From Faecalimicrobium dakarense (GTDB lineage Bacteria > Bacillota > Clostridia > Peptostreptococcales > Peptostreptococcaceae), in NCBI RefSeq assembly GCF_000499525.1, contig NZ_HG529275.1:34833-98832 (forward strand): a DNA stretch of 64,000 nucleotides, written 5' to 3'. The notes under the pieces are model-generated. The model saw only the letters and a program-made list of their open reading frames with translations. It ran no database searches and was not told the DNA's origin. A program made the position numbers and the translations under genes. This document shows, piece after piece, positions 35,773-45,020 of the stretch. How positions within the stretch are numbered: position 1 is the first letter of the stretch; every line of letters starts with the position of its first letter.

Positions 35773-36168
35773 ATGAAGAGAACAAAACTTATAAATAGTG
35801 AATTATCATATACAATATCAAAAATGGGACACACTGACAGTTTAACAATAGGAGACTGTGGGCTTCCAATACCCGATAGTGTAAATAGAATAGATTTAGC
35901 ATTAACACATGGGCTCCCATCATTTTTAGATACATTAGATGTAGTACTTGAAGAACTATGCGTTGAAGAAATAGTAATAGCTAGTGAAATAGAAGATAAA
36001 AACAATGCTATATACGAAGAAATACTAAAAAGATTTGAAAATATAAAAATAACTAAAGTAAGTCATGAAGAATTTAAAAATATGACAAAAGAGAGTAAGG
36101 CAGTAGTAAGAACTGGAGAATGTTCTCCGTATGCAAATATAATATTAAAATCAGGTGTAGTATTCTAG
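35773..36168 (+). CDS. rbsD: D-ribose pyranase
   Basis: 131 residues, full length. RbsD interconverts the pyranose and furanose forms of ribose for RbsK. The active-site region [18 protein letters not shown] with catalytic His, and the end [19 protein letters not shown], are canonical. Lies 4 bases after rbsK with GGGGGTAGGA overlapping the rbsK end as its ribosome site. Confidence 0.95.
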   Translation: MKRTKLINSELSYTISKMGHTDSLTIGDCGLPIPDSVNRIDLALTHGLPSFLDTLDVVLEELCVEEIVIASEIEDKNNAIYEEILKRFENIKITKVSHEEFKNMTKESKAVVRTGECSPYANIILKSGVVF

Positions 36169-36201
36169 ACAAAATTATTATGAACATTAAGAGGTAATAA
36201 A

Positions 36202-37692
36202 ATGAATAAACCGATTCTGAAAATGAACAATATAGTTAAAGAGTTCCCAGGTGTAAAAGCTTTAGATGGTGTAAATTTAGAGTTATATGAAGGTCGTGTA
36301 ATGGCACTTATGGGAGAAAATGGAGCAGGTAAATCTACACTTATGAAAATATTAAGTGGAGTTTACAAAAAAGATGGTGGACAAATATTCTATAAAGGAA
36401 TAGAGACTGATATAAAAGGACCAAAAGATGCAGGTGAAAAAGGTATAGCTATAATACATCAAGAGCTTAACTTAGTCAAAGATTTAAGCATAGGTGAAAA
36501 TATATTCTTAGGACGTGAACCTAAAAAAGGATTTAGAATAGATTTTAACAAGCTTCATGCTGATTCTGATAAATTACTTAAAAAGTTAAATGTAGAAATA
36601 AGCTCAAAAGAATTAGTAGAAAACTTAAGTATAGCACAAATGCAAATGATAGAAATAGCAAAGGCATTATCACTAGATGCAAAGATAATAATAATGGATG
36701 AGCCAACAGATGCTCTTACTGATAAAGAAACGAAGAGCTTATTTAATGTAATAAACGAGCTTAAAAATGAAGGTAAGGCAATAGTTTATATATCTCATAG
36801 ATTAAAAGAAATATTTGAAATATGTGATGCTATAACTGTACTTAGAGATGGTAAGTACGTTGGATATGAAGAAGTATCAAATTTAGATGAAGATAAAATG
36901 ATAGAGATGATGGTAGGAAGAAAACTTACAGATCAATTCCCAAGAGTAACGACAAAAATGGGAGAGACAGTACTAGAAGTTAAAAATCTTACTAATGAAT
37001 ATATAAACGATATAAGCTTTGAAGTTAAAGCTGGAGAGATTTTAGGAATATCAGGTTTAATGGGGGCAGGAAGAACGGAACTTGCTAAAACTATATATGG
37101 TCACTTTAAAAAGACTAGTGGTCAAATATATAAGTATGGAAAATTAATAGATAATAAAAGTGCTAAAGATGCACTTAAAAATAGAATAGCATATGTTTCT
37201 GAAGATAGAAAAGGAGACGGACTAATACTTGATTTATCAGTTAAAGAAAATATGTCTATATCATCATTAGATAGAGTATCATCTTTATTTAAAATAGATA
37301 AAAGTAAAGAACTTGAAAGAGTAAAAAGTTATATAGATAGAATGAGAATAAAAACTCCAAGCGAAAATCAATTAATAAGAAACTTAAGTGGAGGGAATCA
37401 ACAAAAGATTGCAATAGCAAAAGCATTAATGACTCATCCCGATGTATTAATACTTGATGAACCTACTCGTGGGGTAGATGTTGGAGCTAAAAAAGAAATA
37501 TATGATCTTATAAATGAATTTAAAGATAGTGGTAAAGCAGTAATCATGATAAGCTCTGAAATGCCAGAAATACTTGGACTTAGTGATAGAATAATGGTTT
37601 TAAGTCAAGGGGTAGTAACAGGAGAGTTTGATATAAAGACAGCGACTCAAGAATCAATATTAAAGTGTGCAGTAGAAGCTAAGGAGGCATAA
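36202..37692 (+). CDS. rbsA: Ribose ABC transporter ATP-binding protein
   Basis: 496 residues with two nucleotide-binding domains. The first has Walker A GENGAGKST and Walker B IIIMDEPT; the second has a degenerate Walker A (GLMGAGRTE), signature LSGGNQQK and Walker B LILDEPTRG, as usual in RbsA/MglA. It energises ribose uptake through RbsC. Coupled to rbsC: only 2 bases separate the stop and the TTG start. Confidence 0.95.
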   Translation: MNKPILKMNNIVKEFPGVKALDGVNLELYEGRVMALMGENGAGKSTLMKILSGVYKKDGGQIFYKGIETDIKGPKDAGEKGIAIIHQELNLVKDLSIGENIFLGREPKKGFRIDFNKLHADSDKLLKKLNVEISSKELVENLSIAQMQMIEIAKALSLDAKIIIMDEPTDALTDKETKSLFNVINELKNEGKAIVYISHRLKEIFEICDAITVLRDGKYVGYEEVSNLDEDKMIEMMVGRKLTDQFPRVTTKMGETVLEVKNLTNEYINDISFEVKAGEILGISGLMGAGRTELAKTIYGHFKKTSGQIYKYGKLIDNKSAKDALKNRIAYVSEDRKGDGLILDLSVKENMSISSLDRVSSLFKIDKSKELERVKSYIDRMRIKTPSENQLIRNLSGGNQQKIAIAKALMTHPDVLILDEPTRGVDVGAKKEIYDLINEFKDSGKAVIMISSEMPEILGLSDRIMVLSQGVVTGEFDIKTATQESILKCAVEAKEA

Positions 37693-37694
37693 AA

Positions 37695-38666
37695 TTGACA
37701 GCTAAAGTAGAAAACCAAAAGAAAAAGAATGTAGATATGAAAGAAGTTTTAGTGAAATATAAAAGTTTAATAGGACTAGTACTATTAATAACAATAGTAT
37801 CAATACTAAGTCCATCATTTTTAAGCAGTAAAAATATATTTAATATACTTAGACAAACTTCCGTAAATGCAATAATAGCAGCAGGTATGACATTTGTTAT
37901 ATTAACTGGAGGAATAGATCTTTCAGTAGGATCAATTCTTGCAATAAGTGGAGCGGTATGTGCAAGTCTACTTGCTTCAGGACAAAGTATAGTAGTAGCA
38001 ACAATAGTAGCAATATTAGTAGGAGCTTTCGTTGGATTTTTAAATGGATTTGTAATAGCAAAAGGAAAATTACAACCTTTCATAGCAACATTAGCAACAA
38101 TGACAATTTTAAGAGGTTTAACATTAGTATTTACAGATGGTAAACCAATAACTTTAGGAAGTAATGATTTAGCTATTAAATTTGGAAATATAGGTGGAGG
38201 TATGATATTTGGCATACCAACTCCAGCAATAATAATGTTAGTAGTATTTGCAGTTTGTGCATATGTCCTTAAAAGTACTAAAATGGGAAGATACACTTAT
38301 GCATTAGGTTCAAATGAAGAAGCAACAAAGTTATCAGGACTTAATACTGATAAAATAAAAATATGGGTATACACTGTAAGTGGAATACTTGCTTCAATAG
38401 CTGGTATCATAATAACGTCAAGGTTATATTCAGCACAACCAACGGCAGGAACAGGATATGAATTAGATGCAATAGCAGCAGTAGTTCTTGGAGGAACAAA
38501 GTTAGCTGGTGGTAAAGGTAAAATAAGTGGAACTATAATAGGGGCATTAATAATCGGAGTATTAAGTAATGCACTTAACATATTAGACGTATCATCATAT
38601 TATCAAATGATGGTTAAAGGTATAGTTATATTAATAGCAGTACTTTTAGACAGAAAAAATAACTAG
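37695..38666 (+). CDS. rbsC: Ribose ABC transporter permease
   Basis: 323 residues from a TTG start 7 bases after AAGGAGG. Multiple hydrophobic helices from residue 24 on and the family motif GGIDLSVGSILA, with EEATKLSGLNTDKIK in the coupling loop. It forms the ribose channel with RbsA. The stop codon TAG is embedded in the ribosome site of rbsB. Confidence 0.94.
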   Translation: MTAKVENQKKKNVDMKEVLVKYKSLIGLVLLITIVSILSPSFLSSKNIFNILRQTSVNAIIAAGMTFVILTGGIDLSVGSILAISGAVCASLLASGQSIVVATIVAILVGAFVGFLNGFVIAKGKLQPFIATLATMTILRGLTLVFTDGKPITLGSNDLAIKFGNIGGGMIFGIPTPAIIMLVVFAVCAYVLKSTKMGRYTYALGSNEEATKLSGLNTDKIKIWVYTVSGILASIAGIIITSRLYSAQPTAGTGYELDAIAAVVLGGTKLAGGKGKISGTIIGALIIGVLSNALNILDVSSYYQMMVKGIVILIAVLLDRKNN

Positions 38667-38678
38667 GAGGAAATGAAA

Positions 38679-39572
38679 ATGAAAAAGTTTCTTTCTATAA
38701 TAATGGCACTAGTGTTAAGTTGTTTTGCATTAGTAGGGTGTAGGCAAGTAGATAATGGGGCTAAAAAAATTGGACTTATAGTATCAACATTAAATAATCC
38801 GTTTTTCGTAGATTTAAGAGATGGAGTTATAAAAAAAGCTAAAGAGTTAGGGTATGAGGTAGTAGTACTTGATTCACAAAATGACCCAGCTAAAGAAGTA
38901 TCTAACATGGAAGATATAAGCGTTAAAAACGTAGATGTAGTACTTTTAAATCCTGTTGATTCAGATTCAGCAGTAGCATCAGTTATGATTGCAAATAATT
39001 CAGATTTACCAGTTGTAACAGTAGATAGAGCAGCAAATGGTGGTGAAGTAGTATCTCATATAGCATCAGATAACGTGGCTGGTGGAGATATGGCAGCTAA
39101 GTTCTTAATAGAAAAACTTGGTGGACAAGGCAACATAGTTGAACTTGAAGGTATAGCAGGATCTTCTGCAACTAGAGATAGAGGTAAGGGATTTGAAGAT
39201 GGTATTAAGGAAAGTAAATTTAATTTAGTAGCAAAACAAAGCGCAGACTTTGATAGAACTAAAGGACTTTCAGTTATGGAAAATATTATACAATCGAAAT
39301 CAGATATATCTGCAGTATTTGCACAAAATGATGAAATGGCATTAGGTGCTCAAAAAGCATTAGAAGGTGCAGGTATGAAAGATGTATTAGTAGTTGGATT
39401 TGATGCAACAGAGGATGCTGTTGATGCAGTTAAAAAAGGTAAAATGGCAGCGACAGTAGCACAGCAGCCAATCTTAATCGGTGAAACAGCAGTTGAAGCA
39501 GTTCATAAATTATTATCTGGAGAAGGTATAAGTAAGGATATTCCAGTAGAGCTTAAACTAATAACTAAATAA
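38679..39572 (+). CDS. rbsB: Ribose-binding lipoprotein
   Basis: 297 residues from ATG 38679, which is 8 bases after AGGAGG; ATG 38673 is only 2 bases from it and is less likely. The signal peptide ends in the lipobox ALVGC, so the protein is tethered to the outer membrane face. The periplasmic-binding-protein type I fold is clear: IGLIVSTLNNPFFVDLRDG, LLNPVDSDS, VTVDRAANGG, FAQNDEMALG and GFDATEDA. It captures ribose for RbsAC. A strong terminator follows. Confidence 0.94.
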   Translation: MKKFLSIIMALVLSCFALVGCRQVDNGAKKIGLIVSTLNNPFFVDLRDGVIKKAKELGYEVVVLDSQNDPAKEVSNMEDISVKNVDVVLLNPVDSDSAVASVMIANNSDLPVVTVDRAANGGEVVSHIASDNVAGGDMAAKFLIEKLGGQGNIVELEGIAGSSATRDRGKGFEDGIKESKFNLVAKQSADFDRTKGLSVMENIIQSKSDISAVFAQNDEMALGAQKALEGAGMKDVLVVGFDATEDAVDAVKKGKMAATVAQQPILIGETAVEAVHKLLSGEGISKDIPVELKLITK

Positions 39573-39602
39573 TGAATTTAAATTCTATATAAATAGTAAA
39601 GT

Positions 39603-39657
39603 GTAATTAAAAAATAACGACTGTTGTAAAATGACAGTCGTTATTTTTTAATTACAA
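39603..39657 (+). terminator. Long terminator of the rbs operon
   Basis: A 22-bp stem ending GTAATTAAAAAATAACGACT / AGTCGTTATTTTTTAATTAC with a 9-base loop. Confidence 0.9.
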
Positions 39658-39727
39658 GGAGATTGTGTGAATTAAAAAAAACTAGATAACACAACAAGTT
39701 AAGTAATTTTGGCATAGATTGAAATTA

Positions 39728-39756
39728 TTGTGATAAACATAAAAATAATATATAAT
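39728..39756 (+). promoter_or_regulatory. Promoter of the pga/ica-like operon
   Basis: TTGTGA (39728-39733), 17 bases, TATAAT (39751-39756). It leaves a leader of about 210 bases before pgaC. Confidence 0.7.
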
Positions 39757-39974
39757 TAAAGTGTGAAAATGTTTTATTTTATAATAAATATCGAAAATTA
39801 ATAAATTCATAGGTTAAATTGGGTTTTATATTTTGAAAATTTGAAGAGAAAATAAGCTTATTGGAATTAGATTAAATAATATAAATTAATAGCTATATTT
39901 ATGACAACTAATTAAATGTGTTTTAGTTGATTGTAAAGTAAATTTACTAGACTTATTTATATAGGAGGTGAAAT
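39757..39974 (+). other. Long leader region before pgaC with inverted repeats
   Basis: No gene. It contains CAACTAA (39905-39911) and TTAGTTG (39923-39929), a 7-bp hairpin, and the perfect 12-bp palindrome AGTAAATTTACT (39937-39948) close to the ribosome site. I see no known riboswitch consensus. The palindrome could be an operator. Confidence 0.45.
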
Positions 39975-41228
39975 ATGAGGTGGTTTAATGAATTTGATAT
40001 ATTAATAGAGTATATAGGGATGTTTGTATTTTGGTATCCGTTTTTAATGTCTTTATTTTGGATTGCAGGAGCTTTAATGTTTTATTTATTTAGAGAAAGA
40101 AATTATGAAAATGATTTTACTGAATATAATTGGCCTAAAATTAGCATTTTGGTACCTTGTTATAATGAAGAAGAAACGATAGAAGAGACGGTTGATTGCT
40201 TATCTCAGCTTTCATATCCAGAATTTGAAATAATTGCAGTAAATGATGGAAGTAATGATAGTACAGGTGAGATCCTTATGGAGTTAGTAGAGGAATATAG
40301 TATGCTTAGAGTAATTAATTGTCATGAGAATAGGGGGAAGGCAAATGCACTTCATATGGCAGCTCATGCATCAACATCAGAGTATCTTATTTGTATTGAC
40401 TCAGATGCTATTTTAAGTGATGAGGCTCCATATTATTTAATACACCATTTCCTAAAAAAAGGAGAACGTTTAGGTGCAGTTACAGGGAACCCGAGAATTC
40501 GTAATCGTGATACACTTTTATCTAAAATGCAAATTGTAGAATATTCGTCTATAATAGGTTCGATTAAAAGAACTCAAAGAATAATAGGTAAGGTTATGAC
40601 AGTGTCAGGTGTTATTGTGGCTTTTCGTAAGAAAGCTTTAATGGACGTAGGATTATGGGATAGAGATATGATAACAGAAGATATTGCCGTTTCTTGGAAA
40701 TTGCAAAAAAGATTTTGGGATATTCGCTATGAGCCACGTGCATTATGTTGGATGCTTGTTCCGGAAACTATATCTGGCATTTGGAAGCAACGTGTTCGTT
40801 GGGCGCAAGGGTCTCAAGAAGTTCTTATTAGACACTGGGATATATTTACGGATTGGAGACAAAGAAGAATTTGGATTATTTATATAGAACAAATTATAAG
40901 TATAATTTGGGCAATTGCATGGATACTTGTTACTTTATATTTAATATTTACTGCTAACAGTATAAATGAGTTATTTATATGGGCTACATTTAATTCATTT
41001 GCATTAATAATGTTAAGTCATATTCAATTAATAATTTCTTTATGGAATGATTCACGATATGATGATATAAAGAAATATTATTTATGGGCTTCTTGGTATC
41101 CTGCAATTTATTGGGTATTAAATACTTTTGTGGTTGTATCTGCAATTCCAAAGGCAATTAGTTCAAGAATAAGAGGGGGGTATGCTACATGGAGTTCTCC
41201 AGACCGAGGGAATCGAAGAAGTTTATAG
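39975..41228 (+). CDS. pgaC: Poly-beta-1,6-N-acetylglucosamine synthase, PgaC/IcaA-like
   Basis: 417 residues, AGGAGGTGA site. N-terminal helix (about 14-38), GT2 domain and C-terminal helices (about 305-335, 340-360 and 375-395). Signature residues: PCYNEEETIEETV, VNDGSNDSTG, CIDSDA (DxD), MITEDIAVSWKLQ (catalytic Asp of TED) and QRVRWAQG (QxxRW). The TED and QRVRWAQG blocks are specific to PgaC/IcaA, which polymerises UDP-GlcNAc into biofilm poly-GlcNAc and exports it with PgaD. The downstream PgaD-like and deacetylase genes support this. It overlaps pgaD by 40 bases. Confidence 0.88.
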   Translation: MRWFNEFDILIEYIGMFVFWYPFLMSLFWIAGALMFYLFRERNYENDFTEYNWPKISILVPCYNEEETIEETVDCLSQLSYPEFEIIAVNDGSNDSTGEILMELVEEYSMLRVINCHENRGKANALHMAAHASTSEYLICIDSDAILSDEAPYYLIHHFLKKGERLGAVTGNPRIRNRDTLLSKMQIVEYSSIIGSIKRTQRIIGKVMTVSGVIVAFRKKALMDVGLWDRDMITEDIAVSWKLQKRFWDIRYEPRALCWMLVPETISGIWKQRVRWAQGSQEVLIRHWDIFTDWRQRRIWIIYIEQIISIIWAIAWILVTLYLIFTANSINELFIWATFNSFALIMLSHIQLIISLWNDSRYDDIKKYYLWASWYPAIYWVLNTFVVVSAIPKAISSRIRGGYATWSSPDRGNRRSL

Positions 41229-41683
41229 TAGGTGAAGATGATTTTATTATAAAATCTCATCAAAGTTTTATTAAAAAGATAGTATGTACTGTATTTACAT
41301 CTTTAATGTGGGTATATTCATTTGTTATATTTTATTTTTTTATAAGTGCTTTATTTGATGAGAACAATCATTTTATTGGAGTTGTAAAAACTGCTTTAAA
41401 AGTTACTAATTATGATATTATTAAATTCATAAAAACGTCGATAATAATCTTTATAATTTCTTTTTTTATTTTATTTTGCTGGAGGTTATACAATAAGATT
41501 AGATTTGGAAAGTTAAATAGAAGAAGTGCACCAAGTACAACATCAGATGAAGAAATGCTGAATTTAAACTTAATTGATTTAGAAACTTATGAAATACTTC
41601 AACGTGAAGAAATTATTGTATTTGAGAAAAACCCAATTAAGGAATTAGAAGGAGGCGAGATATATCTGGAGAAAAATAATTAG
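41189..41683 (+). CDS. pgaD: PgaD/IcaD-like synthase partner
   Basis: 164 residues. Two membrane helices (about 32-52 and 80-100) followed by a cytoplasmic tail, the PgaD layout (pgaD partners are small two-helix proteins needed for PgaC activity). Sequence similarity of this family is always low, so the call leans on position between the synthase and the deacetylase. ATG 41189 has a run of six G 8 bases upstream. The start region overlaps the end of pgaC and the end overlaps the deacetylase start. Confidence 0.7.
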   Translation: MEFSRPRESKKFIVGEDDFIIKSHQSFIKKIVCTVFTSLMWVYSFVIFYFFISALFDENNHFIGVVKTALKVTNYDIIKFIKTSIIIFIISFFILFCWRLYNKIRFGKLNRRSAPSTTSDEEMLNLNLIDLETYEILQREEIIVFEKNPIKELEGGEIYLEKNN

Positions 41684-42544
41684 TAAACTATTAATTATAT
41701 TGGTAATGTTACTTATTTTTTAAAAGTTTTAAATTTATTATTTGCAGAAGATGAAAAAGATATAATTGGAGAAATTAAAGGTGATAATATGTGTGTAGCA
41801 CTAAATTATCATCGTATTAGACCTAAAACTATGTGGAATAAAATAGTAGAGAATACAACTAAATCGCAGGAACTTACAACTTACAATGTATATGAAGATG
41901 ACTTTGAAAAACAGATGATGCAACTTATAGATGCAGGAGCATACTTTGCAACTCCACAAGATTTAGTTAGATTTAGAGATACTGGTAATTACCCAGATAA
42001 ATGTGTATGGATATCATTTGATGATGTAGATGAAACAGTATTTAATGTGGCATTTCCAATATTAAAAGAAAAACAAATTCCATTTACTTTATTTGTTATT
42101 TCAGGACAAGTGGGAAATGATAATTTTAATAATTTAAAGATGGCAAATTGGAATGAGTTGCGAGAAATGCGTGATAGTGGATTGGCTTCATTTGGATCAC
42201 ATACACATGATATGCATTACCTTGAAGATGATAAAGCAGAGTTTCTTCATAGTGATAAATATGATGAACTCAAAAAAGATATCAATCTGAGCAAAAAAAC
42301 TATGGAAAAAGAATTAGGTATTCCGATAAATAGTATAGCATATCCTTTTGGAGAAGCTTCAGAAGATATTATAGATATTATAAGAGAAGAAGGATTTACG
42401 GAGGCTTATATACTAAGCCCTTATCCAATAGATAAAGATAATGATCCATACTATCAAAACAGATATCTTATTAATAAAAAGAATTTTGATAAAGGTGTTT
42501 TACCATGGATTGACGATAAAACGAAAGGAGCTGTCGCAAAATGA
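41664..42544 (+). pseudogene. icaB: Polysaccharide deacetylase, IcaB/PgaB-like, frameshifted
   Basis: The intact downstream part (from ATG 41789) has the NodB domain: ISFDDVDETVF (metal Asp pair), SHTHDMH (metal histidines) and SIAYPFGEAS. Ahead of it an open frame encodes a signal sequence (WRKIISKLLIILVMLL), out of phase by one base. Adding one T to the T6 run at 41716-41721 gives a 293-residue secreted deacetylase. Deacetylation of poly-GlcNAc at the surface gives it positive charge and retention. The only start well placed after GGAGG (41651-41655) is ATC at 41664, an unusual codon. Without the repair the enzyme loses its signal sequence and would stay in the cytoplasm. Confidence 0.8.
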
Positions 42545-42874
42545 TTAAAATTAATCGTGAGCGAGAGCTTCTTTAATTTTTTAGTATGAATTTTATTGAA
42601 GTGAATTTTAATTGTTATTATTTGAACCTCAAAATTTTCATTTTATACAATAGACTACACGTATTAATAAATTTTTAATAATAAATAATTATACTCTATT
42701 TATGCTTTAAAAAATGTATAAAAATTAAGATAAAAATTATATTAAAATATTTTGGAAAAAAGGTTTACAAATTAGTTACAGTTAGACTACTATTATAAAT
42801 ATAAAAATTACAAAATAGTAACAAAAACTGAAAATTATAATGTTGGTATAAAAAAAGATAATTAGGAGGATTTT
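42545..42874. other. Intergenic region before the SH3/3D gene
   Basis: 330 bases without a gene. AAAATTAA and TTAATTTT near 42547-42580 could form a weak terminator for the deacetylase gene. From 42760 there are TTTACA/TTACAG and TATAAA-like elements, a possible promoter. Nothing else recognised. Confidence 0.4.
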
Positions 42875-43465
42875 ATGATAAAGAAAACAATATTTATTTG
42901 TATGCTTCTTTGCTCATTCATATTCGCTTTTAATACGGTAGACTCATATGCAGATAGTACAGGTGTGGTAACGACGTCAAAGCTTAATGTAAGAAGTGGT
43001 CCATCGACTAAATATAAAATAATAGGGTCTTTATCTAGAAACAATTCGGTAACAATACTAAGTAGTAGTAATGGTTGGCACAAAGTAAGACTATCAAATA
43101 ATGAAGAAGGATGGTCAAGTGGTCAATATATAAAAATAGGATCAAACTCAAATGCTACTAATACAAATACAAGTAATACATCAACATCAAATCAAGATAA
43201 ATATAATATGAACGTAGTAGCAACAGCTTACACAGGATACAGTACAACTTCAACAGGTCAAAAACCTGTGTGGGGAACTATTGCAGTTGACCCTAGAATA
43301 ATACCTTATGGTACAAAGGTTTATATTCCTTATTTTGACCAAGTATTTGTAGCGAATAATACCGGTGGAGCTATAAAAGGTAATAAAATAGATATATTTA
43401 TGAATACAAGAAAAGAGTGTTATAACTGGGGAAGAAGAAGTATAGAAATACAGGTACTTAAATAG
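42875..43465 (+). CDS. Secreted SH3-3D domain protein
   Basis: 196 residues. Signal peptide (1-26, cut after SYA), bacterial SH3 domain (about 31-88, KLNVRSGPSTKYKIIGSL), a Thr/Asn/Ser linker (90-108), and a C-terminal 3D domain (GTIAVDPRIIPYGTKVYIP to the end). SH3 domains bind the cell wall; 3D domains are catalytic in MltA/Rpf/YocH-like peptidoglycan enzymes. Here the second of the three Asp is Asn (ANNTGGAIKG instead of AxDTGGAIKG), so the activity may be altered. AGGAGG site. Confidence 0.88.
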   Translation: MIKKTIFICMLLCSFIFAFNTVDSYADSTGVVTTSKLNVRSGPSTKYKIIGSLSRNNSVTILSSSNGWHKVRLSNNEEGWSSGQYIKIGSNSNATNTNTSNTSTSNQDKYNMNVVATAYTGYSTTSTGQKPVWGTIAVDPRIIPYGTKVYIPYFDQVFVANNTGGAIKGNKIDIFMNTRKECYNWGRRSIEIQVLK

Positions 43466-43482
43466 ATTAAATTATATAAACA

Positions 43483-43515
43483 AATATAAGGAGGGATTAC
43501 TCCCTCCTTATATTA
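43483..43515. terminator. Bidirectional terminator
   Basis: AATATAAGGAGGGA and TCCCTCCTTATATT pair around a 3-base loop, between two convergent genes. The stop of the minus-strand small gene lies at its edge. Confidence 0.88.
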
Positions 43516-43692
43516 TTCTTTAGATTTAGTAAGGTATTTTTTATTATTTACTATAAGCATAAATGAGCTTAAAAGTATTCCGAAAGATGATAATATTACA
43601 AATACTAACTGATTTGATTTTATAAAAACATCAAATGAAAACATGCAAATACCCATAGCAATTATTAATAAAATATCCCAGATCCTGTCCAT
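43513..43692 (-). CDS. Small two-helix membrane protein, 59 residues
   Basis: Minus strand, ATG at 43692 with GGGAGGAAT about 8 bases upstream, TAA at 43513. It starts MDRIWDILLIIAMGICMF and contains a second hydrophobic stretch LVFVILSSFGILLSSFMLI, ending in a basic tail NNKKYLTKSKE. So there are two membrane helices in a hairpin with positive-inside ends. No family recognised. It runs convergent to the SH3-3D gene and shares its terminator. Confidence 0.72.
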   Translation of the reverse strand: MDRIWDILLIIAMGICMFSFDVFIKSNQLVFVILSSFGILLSSFMLIVNNKKYLTKSKE

Positions 43693-43785
43693 GGAAATAT
43701 ATATTCCTCCCTTTAATTTACTCTATTTAAGTTTTTATAATAAGCTTAAATAGTATATATGAGATACATTGAGATTATATACTAA

Positions 43786-44895
43786 TTATATGTTTATTGT
43801 TCTTTTTGGGATACTAAGTTTTATAGTTTTTTCAATTTCATCTAGCATCCTTTCATTCTTTGGATCTATAAATAAGCAAGTGTATCCTTTTTCTCCAGCT
43901 CTACCACATCTACCTATACGATGCACATAAGATTCAACACTTTCAGGTATATCATAGTTATAAATATGACTAACACCACTAACATCAAGACCTCTCGCTG
44001 CAACATCAGTAGCTATTAAATATTGAATATCAGCGTTTCTAAATGATTTCATTATTCTTTCACGTTTAGATTGTTGTATATCACTGTGTAATTTAGCACA
44101 ATTAAATCCTCTTTGGTGAAGTCCTTCTTCTAACTTATCAACTCTTACCTTTGTTCTACAGAATATTATAGCCATAAATGGATTATCTTCATTTAGCACA
44201 CTACATAATGCATCTTGCTTATGTCTATCAGTAGTTTCAACTACTTCTTGAACTATATTATCAAGAGTAACATCTGCTTTAGCTACAGTAACTACTGAAG
44301 GGTCCTTCATATATCTATAAGCAAGTTTTTTTACCTGTGAATCCATAGTAGCAGAAAAACATAACATTTGACGCTTTTTAGGTATAACGCTCATTATAGA
44401 TTCTATATCATTTTTAAAGCCCATAAAAAGCATTTCATCAGCTTCATCAAGGACTAAAGTTTTTAATTTACTAAGATCAATAGTTTTTCTCATTATATGA
44501 TCTATAAGTCTTCCTGGAGTAGCTATTATTAAATGGAGATTACCTTTTAATTTTTTTAGCTGTGAACTTATATCTTTCCCACCATAAGCAGCTAAAATAT
44601 TTACATCTTTACCTTCTTTAAGTTTCATAGCTTCCTCAGTTATTTGGATAGCAAGTTCTCTAGTTGGTGATATAATTAAAGCTTGTATATTATTATTGTT
44701 TAAATCAATATTTTCAAATATAGGAAGTAAAAATGCTAAAGTTTTACCAGTACCAGTTTGAGCTTGAGCAATAACATCATTTCCAGTTTTAATAAGTTCA
44801 ATACTTTGTTCTTGTACTGGTGTTGGAGTCTTAATTCCATTTCTATTTAAAATATTTACTATATCTTCATTAATTCCTAAGTTCTTAAAATTCAT
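43786..44895 (-). CDS. DEAD-box RNA helicase
   Basis: 369 residues, essentially the helicase core alone. All motifs are present: Q motif (PTPVQEQSI), AQTGTGKT (I), PTRELA (Ia), TPGR, DEAD (II), SAT (III), and HRIGRCGRAG (VI). The C-terminal extension seen in CshA/DeaD is nearly absent; the protein ends at PKRTINI, so it resembles the short CshB/RhlE-like forms. It remodels RNA duplexes in ribosome assembly, mRNA decay or cold adaptation. Monocistronic on the minus strand; AAAGGTAAAAG lies before the ATG. Confidence 0.92.
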   Translation of the reverse strand: MNFKNLGINEDIVNILNRNGIKTPTPVQEQSIELIKTGNDVIAQAQTGTGKTLAFLLPIFENIDLNNNNIQALIISPTRELAIQITEEAMKLKEGKDVNILAAYGGKDISSQLKKLKGNLHLIIATPGRLIDHIMRKTIDLSKLKTLVLDEADEMLFMGFKNDIESIMSVIPKKRQMLCFSATMDSQVKKLAYRYMKDPSVVTVAKADVTLDNIVQEVVETTDRHKQDALCSVLNEDNPFMAIIFCRTKVRVDKLEEGLHQRGFNCAKLHSDIQQSKRERIMKSFRNADIQYLIATDVAARGLDVSGVSHIYNYDIPESVESYVHRIGRCGRAGEKGYTCLFIDPKNERMLDEIEKTIKLSIPKRTINI

Positions 44896-44980
44896 TTCTT
44901 TTACCTTTCATATGTGTTTATTTAATTAAATTATAAGATTTTAATCTATTAATAATATCACATTATTTAAATTAATACTA

Positions 44981-45020
44981 ATATAATTAGATAGAGATTG
45001 TAATCTCTATCTAATTATAT
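44981..45020 (-). terminator. Hairpin at the end of the minus-strand sensor-kinase gene
   Basis: ATATAATTAGATAGAGATT and AATCTCTATCTAATTATAT form a long stem around a 2-3 base loop that includes the sensor kinase stop codon. T-rich sequence after it on the minus strand is weak. Confidence 0.55.
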
